From assembly GCA_948759685.1 (NCBI GenBank), contig CAQBGY010000019.1, positions 1 to 26,343 on the forward strand: DNA of 26,343 bases. Reading direction: 5' to 3'. How positions within the stretch are numbered: the first letter of the stretch is position 1; each line of letters opens with the position of its first letter. A program made the translations under genes and the position numbers. Origin of the DNA: an uncultured Eubacterium sp. GTDB taxonomy: Bacteria; Bacillota_A; Clostridia; Lachnospirales; Lachnospiraceae. Below the pieces are notes generated by a model. That model did no database searches, had not been told where the DNA came from, and saw only the letters and a list, made by a program, of their open reading frames with translations. This document shows, in pieces, positions 15,041 through 22,060 of the stretch.

Positions 15041-15132
15041 TATTATGTAAATATTTGACAGAACTAAAACAAATGAAAAACATTATATAAATTACACCTG
15101 ATAACAAATAACTGTTATTAGGTGTATATTTT
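15041..15132 (+). ncRNA. Candidate quorum-controlled small RNA, about 90 nt
   Basis: Start is predicted 7 nt after the TATGAT -10. The end is an intrinsic terminator: ACACCTGATAACA (15094-15106) pairs with TGTTATTAGGTGT (15113-15125, one G-T wobble), followed by ATATTTTT. The first 50 nt are A-rich and unstructured. The only open frame is five codons (15073, no ribosome site), so a protein product is unlikely. Staphylococcal agr also drives a regulatory RNA from a LytTR-type promoter; the comparison is one of layout, not sequence. The alternative is an attenuated leader for the gene at 15401. Confidence 0.6.
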
Positions 15133-15240
15133 TGCCATAAATTTTGATGATATATATTTTACATAGATTTGTTTTTAAGGGATATATACACTGTCTGATA
15201 CAGTACGATATACTCCTAAAAAGTAAATACGGCAATTTAC

Positions 15241-15288
15241 GGGTACACAAATCGACATGGCAGGTCGGTGCGGTGTACTCTTTTTTTT
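15241..15288 (+). terminator. Orphan terminator upstream of the XRE gene
   Basis: GGGTACAC (15241-15248) pairs with GTGTACTC (15273-15280), with an inner CGAC/GTCG stem, followed by eight T residues. A TATACT at about 15209 could start a second short transcript of about 75 nt; otherwise it stops read-through from the small-RNA promoter. The rest of 15133-15354 holds nothing else I can support. Confidence 0.6.
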
Positions 15289-15354
15289 GCTACTGTCGAA
15301 AATTGCTGATTAATCGGGAAAAATACATACGAGCGTCGAATCGGGGACCTCCCG

Positions 15355-15397
15355 CTGATTCTTCATTTCACAAACAAATAAAAAAATGGAGAATCAG
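15355..15397 (+). promoter_or_regulatory. Hairpin that can mask the XRE ribosome site
   Basis: CTGATTCTTCATT (15355-15367) pairs with AATGGAGAATCAG (15385-15397, one G-T wobble). The second arm contains the GGAG ribosome site of the ATG at 15401 and an upstream ATG at 15386. There is no T-run, so control of translation is more likely than termination. Confidence 0.45.
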
Positions 15398-15400
15398 AAA

Positions 15401-15730
15401 ATGAAGGATATAAGATATATTATTGCCGATAACGTGAAATTATACCGGAAAAAGCAAAATCTAACACAATTTGAACTAGCAGAGAAAGCAGAGCTTTCAG
15501 TTGATTCAATAAAGCGGATCGAACGTGGGAGCAGAACGATGTCATTAGAAAACTTTATGAGAATTGCGGATGCATTGGCTGTTCCTTTATCATATCTCTT
15601 GTATGAAAGTCTAAGTGAAATCCCCATTACAGAACGTATTCTAAATGTCTTAAATAGTAAAAATGCAAAGCAGCAGGAATATTTGGTACATATGCTGGAA
15701 GAAATGTCGTTTGGTATGGACAGGCTCTAA
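15401..15730 (+). CDS. XRE-family HTH regulator
   Basis: A 109-residue protein from the ATG at 15401 (GGAG 9 nt upstream); an ATG at 15386 would add five residues but lacks a ribosome site. Residues about 5-62 are a standard Cro/C1 helix-turn-helix: NVKLYRKKQNLTQFELAEKAELSVDSIKRIERGSRTMSLE (in two parts), followed by ADALAVPLSYLL. Residues 65-109 are a helical tail, probably for dimerisation. It follows several regulatory structures and precedes the ECF sigma unit, from which it is separated by a terminator. Its targets are unknown. Confidence 0.85.
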   Translation: MKDIRYIIADNVKLYRKKQNLTQFELAEKAELSVDSIKRIERGSRTMSLENFMRIADALAVPLSYLLYESLSEIPITERILNVLNSKNAKQQEYLVHMLEEMSFGMDRL

Positions 15731-15750
15731 TAGCAGATGTAAGGAAGTCG

Positions 15751-15786
15751 AAAAAGGTGTATAGGGGTTTCTATGCGCCTTTTTTG
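15751..15786 (+). terminator. Rho-independent terminator after the XRE gene
   Basis: AAAAAGGTGTATAG pairs with CTATGCGCCTTTTTT with two G-T wobbles and a GGGTTT loop, ending in a T-run. Confidence 0.8.
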
Positions 15787-15915
15787 CAGACTGCCTTATA
15801 GTATGCAAATTTTCCCCCGGCTTATGAAAAATTTTGTTGTTTTTTCGTAAAAGTGAAACCAGATTCTTACAAGCGTCGTATTGATAAAAAATTTGAGCGG
15901 ATAGGATTTGGAGGA

Positions 15916-16476
15916 ATGGACGAAAAGAGCATACTAAAGAAATTACGGAATCGGGATGAAAAAGCGTTTGAGGAAATAATTGATTTGTATAGTGCTTATA
16001 TAACTGTTGTTGTCAAAAACCTATTAGGCTCAAAAGGAACAAAAGAAGATGTGGAGGAGGTGGTCGCAGATACATTTATTGCATTGTGGAATACGGCTGC
16101 AAGGATTAATTATGAAAAATACAGCAGTATCAAAGCGTATATAGCAGTCATTGCAAGGAACAAAGCAAAGGACTGGCTAAGAGTTTCCAAAGGGCATAAT
16201 TTACAGTTAATGGAGGATATTCTGATAATTGACAACAGTGTGGAGCAGATTATTGTCCAGAGGGAACAACAGAGGATCATAGCGAATATTTTAAAACAGT
16301 TGAAGCCGTTGGACTGGAAGATTTTTGTAGCTTATTACTATCAGTACAAAAAAGTAGACGAAATTGCACAGGAGCTTCAGATGAATCCCCAGACAGTAAA
16401 GACCAGGCTGCGGCGTGGAAGAGAGGTGCTTAAAAAATTTCTGATTGAAGAAGGATATGGGAGTAATGCAGATTAG
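15916..16476 (+). CDS. ECF-type RNA polymerase sigma factor
   Basis: A 186-residue protein from the ATG at 15916 with AGGA 9 nt upstream; a GTG at 15853 would add 21 residues without a ribosome site. Region 2 (residues about 8-75) shows LRNRDEKAFEEIIDLYSAYI, then DVEEVVADTFIALW and IKAYIAVIARNKAKDWLR. Region 4 (about 120-178) shows LKPLDWKIFVAYYYQYKKVDEIAQELQMNPQTVKTRLRRGREVL, read in parts, with its helix-turn-helix. The family directs polymerase to stress or envelope promoters. Its stop overlaps the start of the next gene by 11 bp, which is where an anti-sigma factor would normally be coupled. Confidence 0.88.
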   Translation: MDEKSILKKLRNRDEKAFEEIIDLYSAYITVVVKNLLGSKGTKEDVEEVVADTFIALWNTAARINYEKYSSIKAYIAVIARNKAKDWLRVSKGHNLQLMEDILIIDNSVEQIIVQREQQRIIANILKQLKPLDWKIFVAYYYQYKKVDEIAQELQMNPQTVKTRLRRGREVLKKFLIEEGYGSNAD

Positions 16477-17656
16477 GATAAGTGAGATGCTTGACAATGC
16501 TTCTGAACTGATCGAAGAAAACATTGAGGTCAGATATACGAACGATAATGACAGGATTAAGCGGATAGTATTTTCAGAGATTAAGTATATGCGGAGAAAG
16601 CATAGGAAAACAGGCAGGGGCAAAAATAAAATCATGCAGCCTGTGACAGCTCAAAGGATAGAAACTGTAAAAGACAAGGAGAAAGACATGAGAAAAAAGA
16701 TATTAAAGGTTATGAAATGGGTATTGGGAATTATAGCAGCAGTTGCTGCAGCACTGCTGGTCTGGAACTTCATCTGCAAAAAAGCAGAGCAGTCCAAGAT
16801 TGAAGATGCATACGGAAAGACTGTGGAAGTGAATGGAAACAGCATGGTAGTTGATATAAAGGGGGAAGATAACGAAATAACAATCATATTACTGCCCGGT
16901 TGGGGCTGCGTTTCGCCTATCATGGAGTTTCTGCCATTGGCGGATATGCTGTCAGAAGATTTCAGGGTTATAACCATAGAACCGTTTGGTTACGGGCTTT
17001 CAGACCGGGTTGGAACAGAACGGGAAATCAGCGTGGTTGTGGAGGAATTGCATGAGTGTACCCAAAAGTTAGGCTGTGACCAGTATTATTTGATGGCACA
17101 TTCACTCTCAGGACTGTATTCGCTATACTGGGCAAATGCTTATCCGCAGGAAGTGGCTGGCTTTATAGGGATTGATCCGTCTGTTCCCAAGCAGTCCGAT
17201 GAAGAACCGCTCCCGATCAGCATGGTGACATTAAACAGGCTCTCGGCGTATTTCCAGAAGGCAGCAAACGTATTCGGGATTACCCGGCTATGCTCGGTAG
17301 GACACCCGGAAAAGGCAGTCTATGCAGACACCGCTTATCCATATTCGGAAAGGGAATTGGAAGTGTTCCGCATATTGTCTATGGATTTTGCATACAGCAG
17401 GGATATTATGAACGAATTAAACCATATGGAAGATAACCTGGCGTCTGTAAGGGATATGAAATTTCCTGAAAGCGTCCCAGTCTTGCAGTTCGTTTCGGGG
17501 GATAACTGTGAGCTGATGGAGACATGGGAACCGCTGCACAGGGAAGTCATTACAGAAACGGATAAGAGTGAAGTGCTGCGGCTGGATGGAGGGCATTATC
17601 TGCATTTTGAGTGGAAAGAGAAGATTGTAGAAAAGGTAAGAGAATGGATTGGCTGA
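16466..17656 (+). CDS. Membrane-anchored alpha/beta hydrolase with anti-sigma-like N terminus
   Basis: A 396-residue frame starting at ATG 16466 inside the sigma gene end. Residues 1-70 are charged and helical (ISEMLDNASELIEENIEVRY and on), resembling the short cytoplasmic part of ECF anti-sigma proteins. A membrane segment follows at about 83-102. Residues 120-396 are an alpha/beta hydrolase: oxyanion region PGWGCV, nucleophile Ser near 213 in MAHSLSGLY, acid Asp in VSGDNCE and His in GGHYLHFE. An internal ATG at 16688 with AAGGAG 7-8 nt upstream would give the hydrolase plus its anchor alone, so one or two products are possible. An in-frame join of an anti-sigma remnant to a hydrolase is unusual. 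The reaction is unknown; the enzyme should face outward or stay tethered. Confidence 0.8.
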   Translation: MQIRISEMLDNASELIEENIEVRYTNDNDRIKRIVFSEIKYMRRKHRKTGRGKNKIMQPVTAQRIETVKDKEKDMRKKILKVMKWVLGIIAAVAAALLVWNFICKKAEQSKIEDAYGKTVEVNGNSMVVDIKGEDNEITIILLPGWGCVSPIMEFLPLADMLSEDFRVITIEPFGYGLSDRVGTEREISVVVEELHECTQKLGCDQYYLMAHSLSGLYSLYWANAYPQEVAGFIGIDPSVPKQSDEEPLPISMVTLNRLSAYFQKAANVFGITRLCSVGHPEKAVYADTAYPYSERELEVFRILSMDFAYSRDIMNELNHMEDNLASVRDMKFPESVPVLQFVSGDNCELMETWEPLHREVITETDKSEVLRLDGGHYLHFEWKEKIVEKVREWIG

Positions 17657-17663
17657 TTATCCA

Positions 17664-17727
17664 TTTTCTGCAATAAAGAACCGTTTTCTGCAAGGATGAT
17701 GTTATTGAATTACTTTTTTGTTATTAT
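17664..17727 (+). promoter_or_regulatory. Tandem TTTTCTGC-box promoter 7 (gene 17843)
   Basis: TTTTCTGCAA at 17664-17673 and 17684-17693 (20 bp apart), TATTAT -10 at 17722-17727, 36 bp after the start of the second core. The predicted leader is about 110 nt. Confidence 0.7.
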
Positions 17728-17842
17728 TAATATGTATGAATGGCATTTGATATATCTGTTTATACAAGTTTTGTTAGTATATGAAATTTTACTCGCGCTA
17801 AATGCGGCTTATATATTATAGGACAAGATAGGAGATTTTGAA

Positions 17843-18208
17843 ATGGATAAATATAGAGAATTGATAAATATTTTTTCAGAGGTTCTTGAAAAATCAAAGG
17901 ATTACCATATTGCGTATATCTATCAGGTGGGCTATGTGTCCCTGATCGGCTTATTAAGCAAAGAAGAGCAGAACGCATCAATGATAGTGGACGAAATTTT
18001 TTCTTCCCCGGAGAGTATGGCGGAAAGTTTACTGCGTAACTGGCGCTGGCAATGGTTCTATGAGCATAAGGAATTACTGCCACGGAAAGATTATGACGAT
18101 ATCCGTAAGCTCGACAGTGATTTGCCGGATAACCTGCAGGAGCAGTACAGGCAGAATATTTCGGACTGGCAGAATAAAATTCAGAACATCTTGCGAAAGC
18201 AAAGTTAG
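17843..18208 (+). CDS. Small protein of unknown function under a tandem-box promoter
   Basis: A 121-residue, mostly helical protein, rich in Tyr and Trp (NWRWQWFYEHKELL) and ending in a basic stretch. TAGGAGATTTTGAA precedes the ATG. There is no signal peptide, membrane segment or recognised domain. Its promoter class suggests control by agr system 1, yet it lies directly against agr system 2: its last 4 bp overlap the end of the convergent agrB at 18205. A cross-talk, anti-toxin or immunity role is conceivable but only a guess. Confidence 0.75.
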   Translation: MDKYRELINIFSEVLEKSKDYHIAYIYQVGYVSLIGLLSKEEQNASMIVDEIFSSPESMAESLLRNWRWQWFYEHKELLPRKDYDDIRKLDSDLPDNLQEQYRQNISDWQNKIQNILRKQS

Positions 18209-18774
18209 GGCTGCTTGTAGATTAGGCGTCCGATAAGGGAAGTAATAAATATAAAGGTAAATACGATTGCTTGAAGAAACATATACCTTGTATTTCTGGT
18301 AAAAACGAAAAACAAAGCCAGTAACAAGCTGATAAGTATCGTAAAATGGGTTCTTTTAATGAAAGTAAGATTGTCCTGTGCATCTACTTCCCTGTTCGGA
18401 TGGTCAACCGGTCCGATGATCAGAATGAGTATGGCAGTAAATATGTACAATCCAAAAGCGATAAAGACGGGTATTGTTATATATTTTACTGCCAACAAGG
18501 TAGAGAAAAGTATCAGACAGGAACCGATAAAACAGGCAAAATATGTTTTCATATGCAAGCCGCCGCCAAATGACCGCATGGGGATAAAAAGCAGGAAAAA
18601 GAAGAGGCATTCCGGAATCATGCCAAGAAACAGGGCTATGATAATACTGCATACTGTACTCGCAGATAATTCCAAAAAGCATTGAAAGCCATATTGATAA
18701 ATCTCAAGGGACTCTTCTGTAATGATTCCTTTTTTAAAGATGTAGTCTGTTAATTTTTTTGCTAAGTGTTCCAT
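18205..18774 (-). CDS. agrB: AgrB-like peptide-processing membrane endopeptidase, system 2
   Basis: A 189-residue multi-spanning protein with the AgrB catalytic pair His74 and Cys81 in MRSFGGGLHMKTYFACF, and a GPVDHPN segment matching the NHPN region of the first AgrB. AAAGGAG lies just before the ATG. It is the last gene of a minus-strand operon (HTH, response regulator, kinase, AgrB), 38 bp after the kinase. Its likely substrate, the AgrD at 21471, is not adjacent but sits divergently upstream of the whole operon, unlike the coupled agrBD of system 1. Confidence 0.92.
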   Translation of the reverse strand: MEHLAKKLTDYIFKKGIITEESLEIYQYGFQCFLELSASTVCSIIIALFLGMIPECLFFFLLFIPMRSFGGGLHMKTYFACFIGSCLILFSTLLAVKYITIPVFIAFGLYIFTAILILIIGPVDHPNREVDAQDNLTFIKRTHFTILISLLLALFFVFTRNTRYMFLQAIVFTFIFITSLIGRLIYKQP

Positions 18775-18812
18775 GACCGCTCCTTTTGATATTGTGAAGA
18801 AATAGTATGCTA

Positions 18813-20120
18813 TCAGCCACTTTCGGAATACGAACCATACATAACCACTATGACCTGAAATTCATTGTCATTATCTACAATTTCCATCTGTCCCTGATAA
18901 TATGCAACAGCATGGTTTATAGATGAAAGTCCAAGACCGTGATATATGTTATTGTCTTTGGTAGTGAGATAGTGACCGATATTATCTTTTTTGCGTTTTT
19001 TCTGATAATTATTTTTTATGCTTAGCTGAAAAACTTCCTTCACATAAGAAATATCAAGGTTTATAAATCTATTGCCTTCATTTATCTCCCGACAGGCTTC
19101 TAAGGCGTTTTCCATCAAGTTCCCTAAAATGATGGCTAAATGTCCGCTTTCAAATGGAAGGGATGCAGGGATAAAAACATTGATATTGAAATGGATATTA
19201 TATTTCTGTGCTAAAGCATATGTGTTGTTTATCAGGGAATCGACTACTATATTGCCGCTGTGGGAAACTTCTTCCGGTCGGTCCCCGATGCCATCATCTA
19301 ACAGTTGCGATATGTATCTCTCTGTGTCATTCATCTGTCCGATCCGAACCATTTCAAGAAGAATAGTGAGATGCTTTTTCAGGTCATGCCGTATTCTGCG
19401 GATTTCAAGATAAAGGCTTTCCCGTTCTTCTGCCTGCTGGCTGCAAAGTTCCAGTTGCTGTGCATACAGACGGTTTTGCTCTCGCAGTTCAGCGTCCCGG
19501 CTGATCCAGTCATAGACTTCAAAAATCATATAGTTTACGACAAGCAGAAGAAAACTGGCTGTGGCGGAAAACATGGCATACTCGTTGTGTGCAGACGCAA
19601 TGAGGAATATGTGGTGCATTATATAAATACTGCCGACAGGAATCAGAAGGACAATCAAAAAATATTTCAGCGGTATTTCGGAGTAATGATTGTCCTTGAT
19701 GCAGTGGCTTATGATAACGGACAAAAGCAGCATACACATTTTGGATATGAAGCTCCCGGCATCTTTGAGTATTGCAGTATCGAAGCCGATGGTTTTGAGT
19801 ATTTCCATAACGATAACTTCTACCAGCATCCATGCTGTACATATCAGCAGGGAAAATATGCATCGCTGCATGATGCTTTTCCTATGGGAAGATGAACTAA
19901 TCACAAATATCAGCAGGAAATTTCCTGCCAGTAACAAGTGCGGTGGAAGATCAAAGCCAATATTGTTGATAAGCAGAAATACATAATATAGGCTCCACTC
20001 TATGCAGCTTTTAAGGGTTTTCTTCTCTGGTCCCCAAAATGCCTTCATGCACCTTTGGATAATGAGAAGATGGAGCAGTGGCAGAAAAAGTTCAGATATT
20101 GCAGTCAGGTATCCGTTCAT
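18813..20120 (-). CDS. GHKL sensor histidine kinase (AgrC-like), system 2
   Basis: A 435-residue protein from the ATG at 20120, whose ATGA overlaps the regulator stop; a longer frame reaches 20153. Residues 5-205 have about six membrane segments. A coiled-coil linker follows (about 205-240). The phospho-acceptor is His245 in RRIRHDLKKH, the N-box is LGNLMENALEAC and the G-box YHGLGLSSI. It should sense a cyclic peptide and phosphorylate the regulator encoded by the overlapping gene. It is intact, whereas the kinase of system 1 has lost its first residues to the IS. Confidence 0.92.
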   Translation of the reverse strand: MNGYLTAISELFLPLLHLLIIQRCMKAFWGPEKKTLKSCIEWSLYYVFLLINNIGFDLPPHLLLAGNFLLIFVISSSSHRKSIMQRCIFSLLICTAWMLVEVIVMEILKTIGFDTAILKDAGSFISKMCMLLLSVIISHCIKDNHYSEIPLKYFLIVLLIPVGSIYIMHHIFLIASAHNEYAMFSATASFLLLVVNYMIFEVYDWISRDAELREQNRLYAQQLELCSQQAEERESLYLEIRRIRHDLKKHLTILLEMVRIGQMNDTERYISQLLDDGIGDRPEEVSHSGNIVVDSLINNTYALAQKYNIHFNINVFIPASLPFESGHLAIILGNLMENALEACREINEGNRFINLDISYVKEVFQLSIKNNYQKKRKKDNIGHYLTTKDNNIYHGLGLSSINHAVAYYQGQMEIVDNDNEFQVIVVMYGSYSESG

Positions 20121-20857
20121 TCTATAACCGCCTTTCCGCCAGCAATCTTGCATAATTGCTGACGCACGTCCTTCTGTCGATCTTCGCTGATTTTCAAATC
20201 CAATTCTTTATTCATAAAGCTGATAGTCATATTAAAGAAATTCATCTTTTTGACGTAATCATAGTTTACCAAAAAGGACTGGTGTATGCGCAGGAAATAC
20301 TGCCTGCTTGCTGCCAGTTCCTTCTCCACATTATTGAGCTTTCCATAGAAATATTCGTAAGTACCATCTTTAAAGTGGACATTTACGATTCTGTTATTGC
20401 TTTCAAAATATACAATGTCCTTTACAGGTACTTTTCTGATTTCTTTATTGAACGTAAACTGGTAGAATACTTCTGTTTCATTGATGCGGTTATATGAATC
20501 CCTAAAGTAACGGGCAAATTTTTCGTGGTCTAAAGGTTTTGAGAGATAGCGGAATGGTTCAACTTCAAATAGCTCCTGTAAATATTTATCATAACCTGAT
20601 ACATAGATCAGCAGTACAGTCCGGTCTATCTCACGGATTTTCCGTGCTGCTGTTATTCCGTCTACCTGTTCCATTTCAATGTCAATAAATATAAGCTCAT
20701 AATGCTCGCCGCTCTGAATGCTTCTCAGAAGGGTTTTACCATCGGAGAAAACTTCTGTTTCCGCACGGATTCCTAATTTTCGGCTTTCCTTGATTACCAG
20801 AGTTTCAAGTTCCCCGGTAAATTTTGAATCATCGTCACAGATCGCTATCCTCAGCAT
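20117..20857 (-). CDS. LytTR-family response regulator, system 2
   Basis: A 246-residue regulator. Receiver: D8-D10 (ICDDD), phospho-acceptor D59 in LIFIDIEM, switch Ser in YVSGYDKY and Lys in LSKPL. LytTR domain from about residue 140, with IVYFESNNRIVNVHF and IHQSFLVNYDYVKKM. It starts inside the end of the HTH gene (23-bp overlap) and overlaps the kinase by 4 bp, a tightly coupled unit. Its binding sites are not evident: no TTCTGC tandem boxes lie near its own operon or agrD2, so it probably recognises a different sequence from system 1. Confidence 0.92.
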   Translation of the reverse strand: MLRIAICDDDSKFTGELETLVIKESRKLGIRAETEVFSDGKTLLRSIQSGEHYELIFIDIEMEQVDGITAARKIREIDRTVLLIYVSGYDKYLQELFEVEPFRYLSKPLDHEKFARYFRDSYNRINETEVFYQFTFNKEIRKVPVKDIVYFESNNRIVNVHFKDGTYEYFYGKLNNVEKELAASRQYFLRIHQSFLVNYDYVKKMNFFNMTISFMNKELDLKISEDRQKDVRQQLCKIAGGKAVIE

Positions 20858-21233
20858 TTTTGTCCACTCCCTTTACAGATTCTTCTTCGCCCTCTCTTTG
20901 CGCCTGCTCTAAGCGCTCAAGGATACAGCGAAGTGTTTTTTGGTTGGTTTCAGATAGTCTTTGATAACGCTGGACAATATCATAGCACTTATCCATTTCC
21001 TGATTCATGCGGTATTGCCCATTGTAATCACGCTTTGTATCAGAAATTCCGAGTATGTAGTCAGTGGTAACATTAAAGAACTTTGACATTTCTATAAGTG
21101 ACTCGGAAGGAATATCATAAGCGTGATTTTCCATTCTGCTTACTGCCTGTTGAGTAGTGTGAATTGCTTTTGCAAGAGTTTCTTGTGATATGCTTGCACT
21201 CTTGCGTAGTTCACGAATACGATTGTTCACCAT
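20835..21233 (-). CDS. XRE-family HTH regulator heading agr system 2
   Basis: A 132-residue protein from the ATG at 21233 (AAAGGAAG upstream); a longer frame to 21293 lacks a ribosome site. Residues 1-65 are a Cro/C1 helix-turn-helix: IRELRKSASISQETLAKAI, TTQQAVSRMENHAYDIPS, FFNVTTDYILGISD. Residues 80-132 are helical and acidic (LERLEQAQREGEEE). It is the first gene of the operon and probably its repressor. The 21-bp dyad at 21296-21316, between it and the divergent agrD, is the obvious operator candidate. Confidence 0.9.
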   Translation of the reverse strand: MVNNRIRELRKSASISQETLAKAIHTTQQAVSRMENHAYDIPSESLIEMSKFFNVTTDYILGISDTKRDYNGQYRMNQEMDKCYDIVQRYQRLSETNQKTLRCILERLEQAQREGEEESVKGVDKNAEDSDL

Positions 21234-21295
21234 ATTTATAACTTCCTTTCTGATAATATTTTTACACAATTCGACAAAATAAGCTAACAACATGA

Positions 21296-21316
21296 GTGAG
21301 TAAATATAATACTCAC
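21296..21316. promoter_or_regulatory. Dyad between the divergent HTH operon and agrD2
   Basis: GTGAGTA (21296-21302) and TACTCAC (21310-21316) are perfect 7-bp inverted repeats around AATATAA. Its place upstream of the HTH gene suggests autoregulation; the AT-rich centre could also be a -10. Confidence 0.5.
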
Positions 21317-21432
21317 ATAGTGGTGAAACTGGGCAAACAATTAAGATAACGAATAGAGTATGATTGAGGGGGAAAAATTACATGCTGTATCGGAATTTCA
21401 ACATGGAAAAAGAAAAGACATACAAAATGAGG

Positions 21433-21438
21433 TATACT
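21433..21438 (+). promoter_or_regulatory. Probable -10 of the agrD2 promoter
   Basis: TATACT preceded by an AT-rich stretch; AGACAT about 17 bp upstream is a weak -35. The predicted leader is about 25 nt before the ATG at 21471, which has GGAGGT in place. Confidence 0.45.
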
Positions 21439-21470
21439 ATCATAAAATAATGAAATTGGAGGTGTATTAT

Positions 21471-21617
21471 ATGTCAGACAACAGAAAGAAAAATATTACA
21501 GCTACAATTTTGGAAAAAGTAGCTCGTAATTCTGTGAAGGCAGCGGCAGATAGCAGATGTATGTATTGCTTGCATCAGCCAAAGCAGCCGACAGGAATTA
21601 AAAAGTTTTGTAGATAA
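21471..21617 (+). CDS. agrD: AgrD-like cyclic-lactone autoinducer precursor, system 2
   Basis: A 48-residue peptide, the same length as the first AgrD. GGAGGTGTATTAT precedes the ATG. The amphipathic N-terminal helix (ATILEKVARNSVKAA) is followed by Cys30-Met-Tyr-Cys-Leu34 and the tail HQPKQPTGIKKFCR. AgrB2 should cut after Leu34 and close the ring on Cys30. The second ring Cys (Cys33) and a Cys in the tail are unusual and raise alternative ring closure. The gene is divergent from the operon that carries its AgrB, kinase and regulator, and has its own promoter and terminator. Confidence 0.88.
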   Translation: MSDNRKKNITATILEKVARNSVKAAADSRCMYCLHQPKQPTGIKKFCR

Positions 21618-21638
21618 GGGAAGCTGGTATAAGATAGG

Positions 21639-21686
21639 AAATACTGCGATATATGTGAGGATGCTCATATATATCGCAGTATTTTT
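21639..21686 (+). terminator. Rho-independent terminator after agrD2
   Basis: AAATACTGCGATATAT pairs with ATATATCGCAGTATTT around GTGAGGATGCTCAT, followed by a T-run. Confidence 0.88.
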
Positions 21687-22060
21687 AGTATTTATCTTTT
21701 CATATCTCTAGTAATAATCAATACATTTTTTGTGTATTGATCTTAAAATATACCATAAGTGATTTGTATGATGAAAGGTTGTATAAGTATACGCATGATA
21801 TCTAGGTTCCGAAATTTATTATAAAGGAACTGATTAATACTATGTACTTATCTGGCTGTACGTGGTTGAATGCGTTGGAAAAACTCAATCAGTAATACGT
21901 TAATGGATTTGATGAAATATATAGAAACCAAGAAAATAAAAAGAAAAAGTAAATCTTTCTTTGGGAAAAATTACATATAAGTTCCGATTTTCTACATTGA
22001 AAAAGTTTTTATTATTTATAGTGATATACTCTAGATAAATTACAGACGGAGGTATATGTA
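21687..22060 (+). other. Gene-poor interval before the radical-SAM gene
   Basis: No supported gene. It holds a palindrome ATCAATACA/TGTATTGAT near 21717-21743 whose loop is T-rich, a possible operator. An extended -10 TGATATACT at 22022-22030 is the likely promoter of the radical-SAM gene, with GGAGG before its ATG. A 17-codon frame at 21842 has no good ribosome site and is not called. Confidence 0.5.

Noticed and set aside
15325..15365. tRNA-like stretch (GGAGGTCCCCGATTCGAC on the minus strand)
   Set aside because: A T-loop-like string is present, but the flanking stem does not pair and no cloverleaf or acceptor stem can be built.
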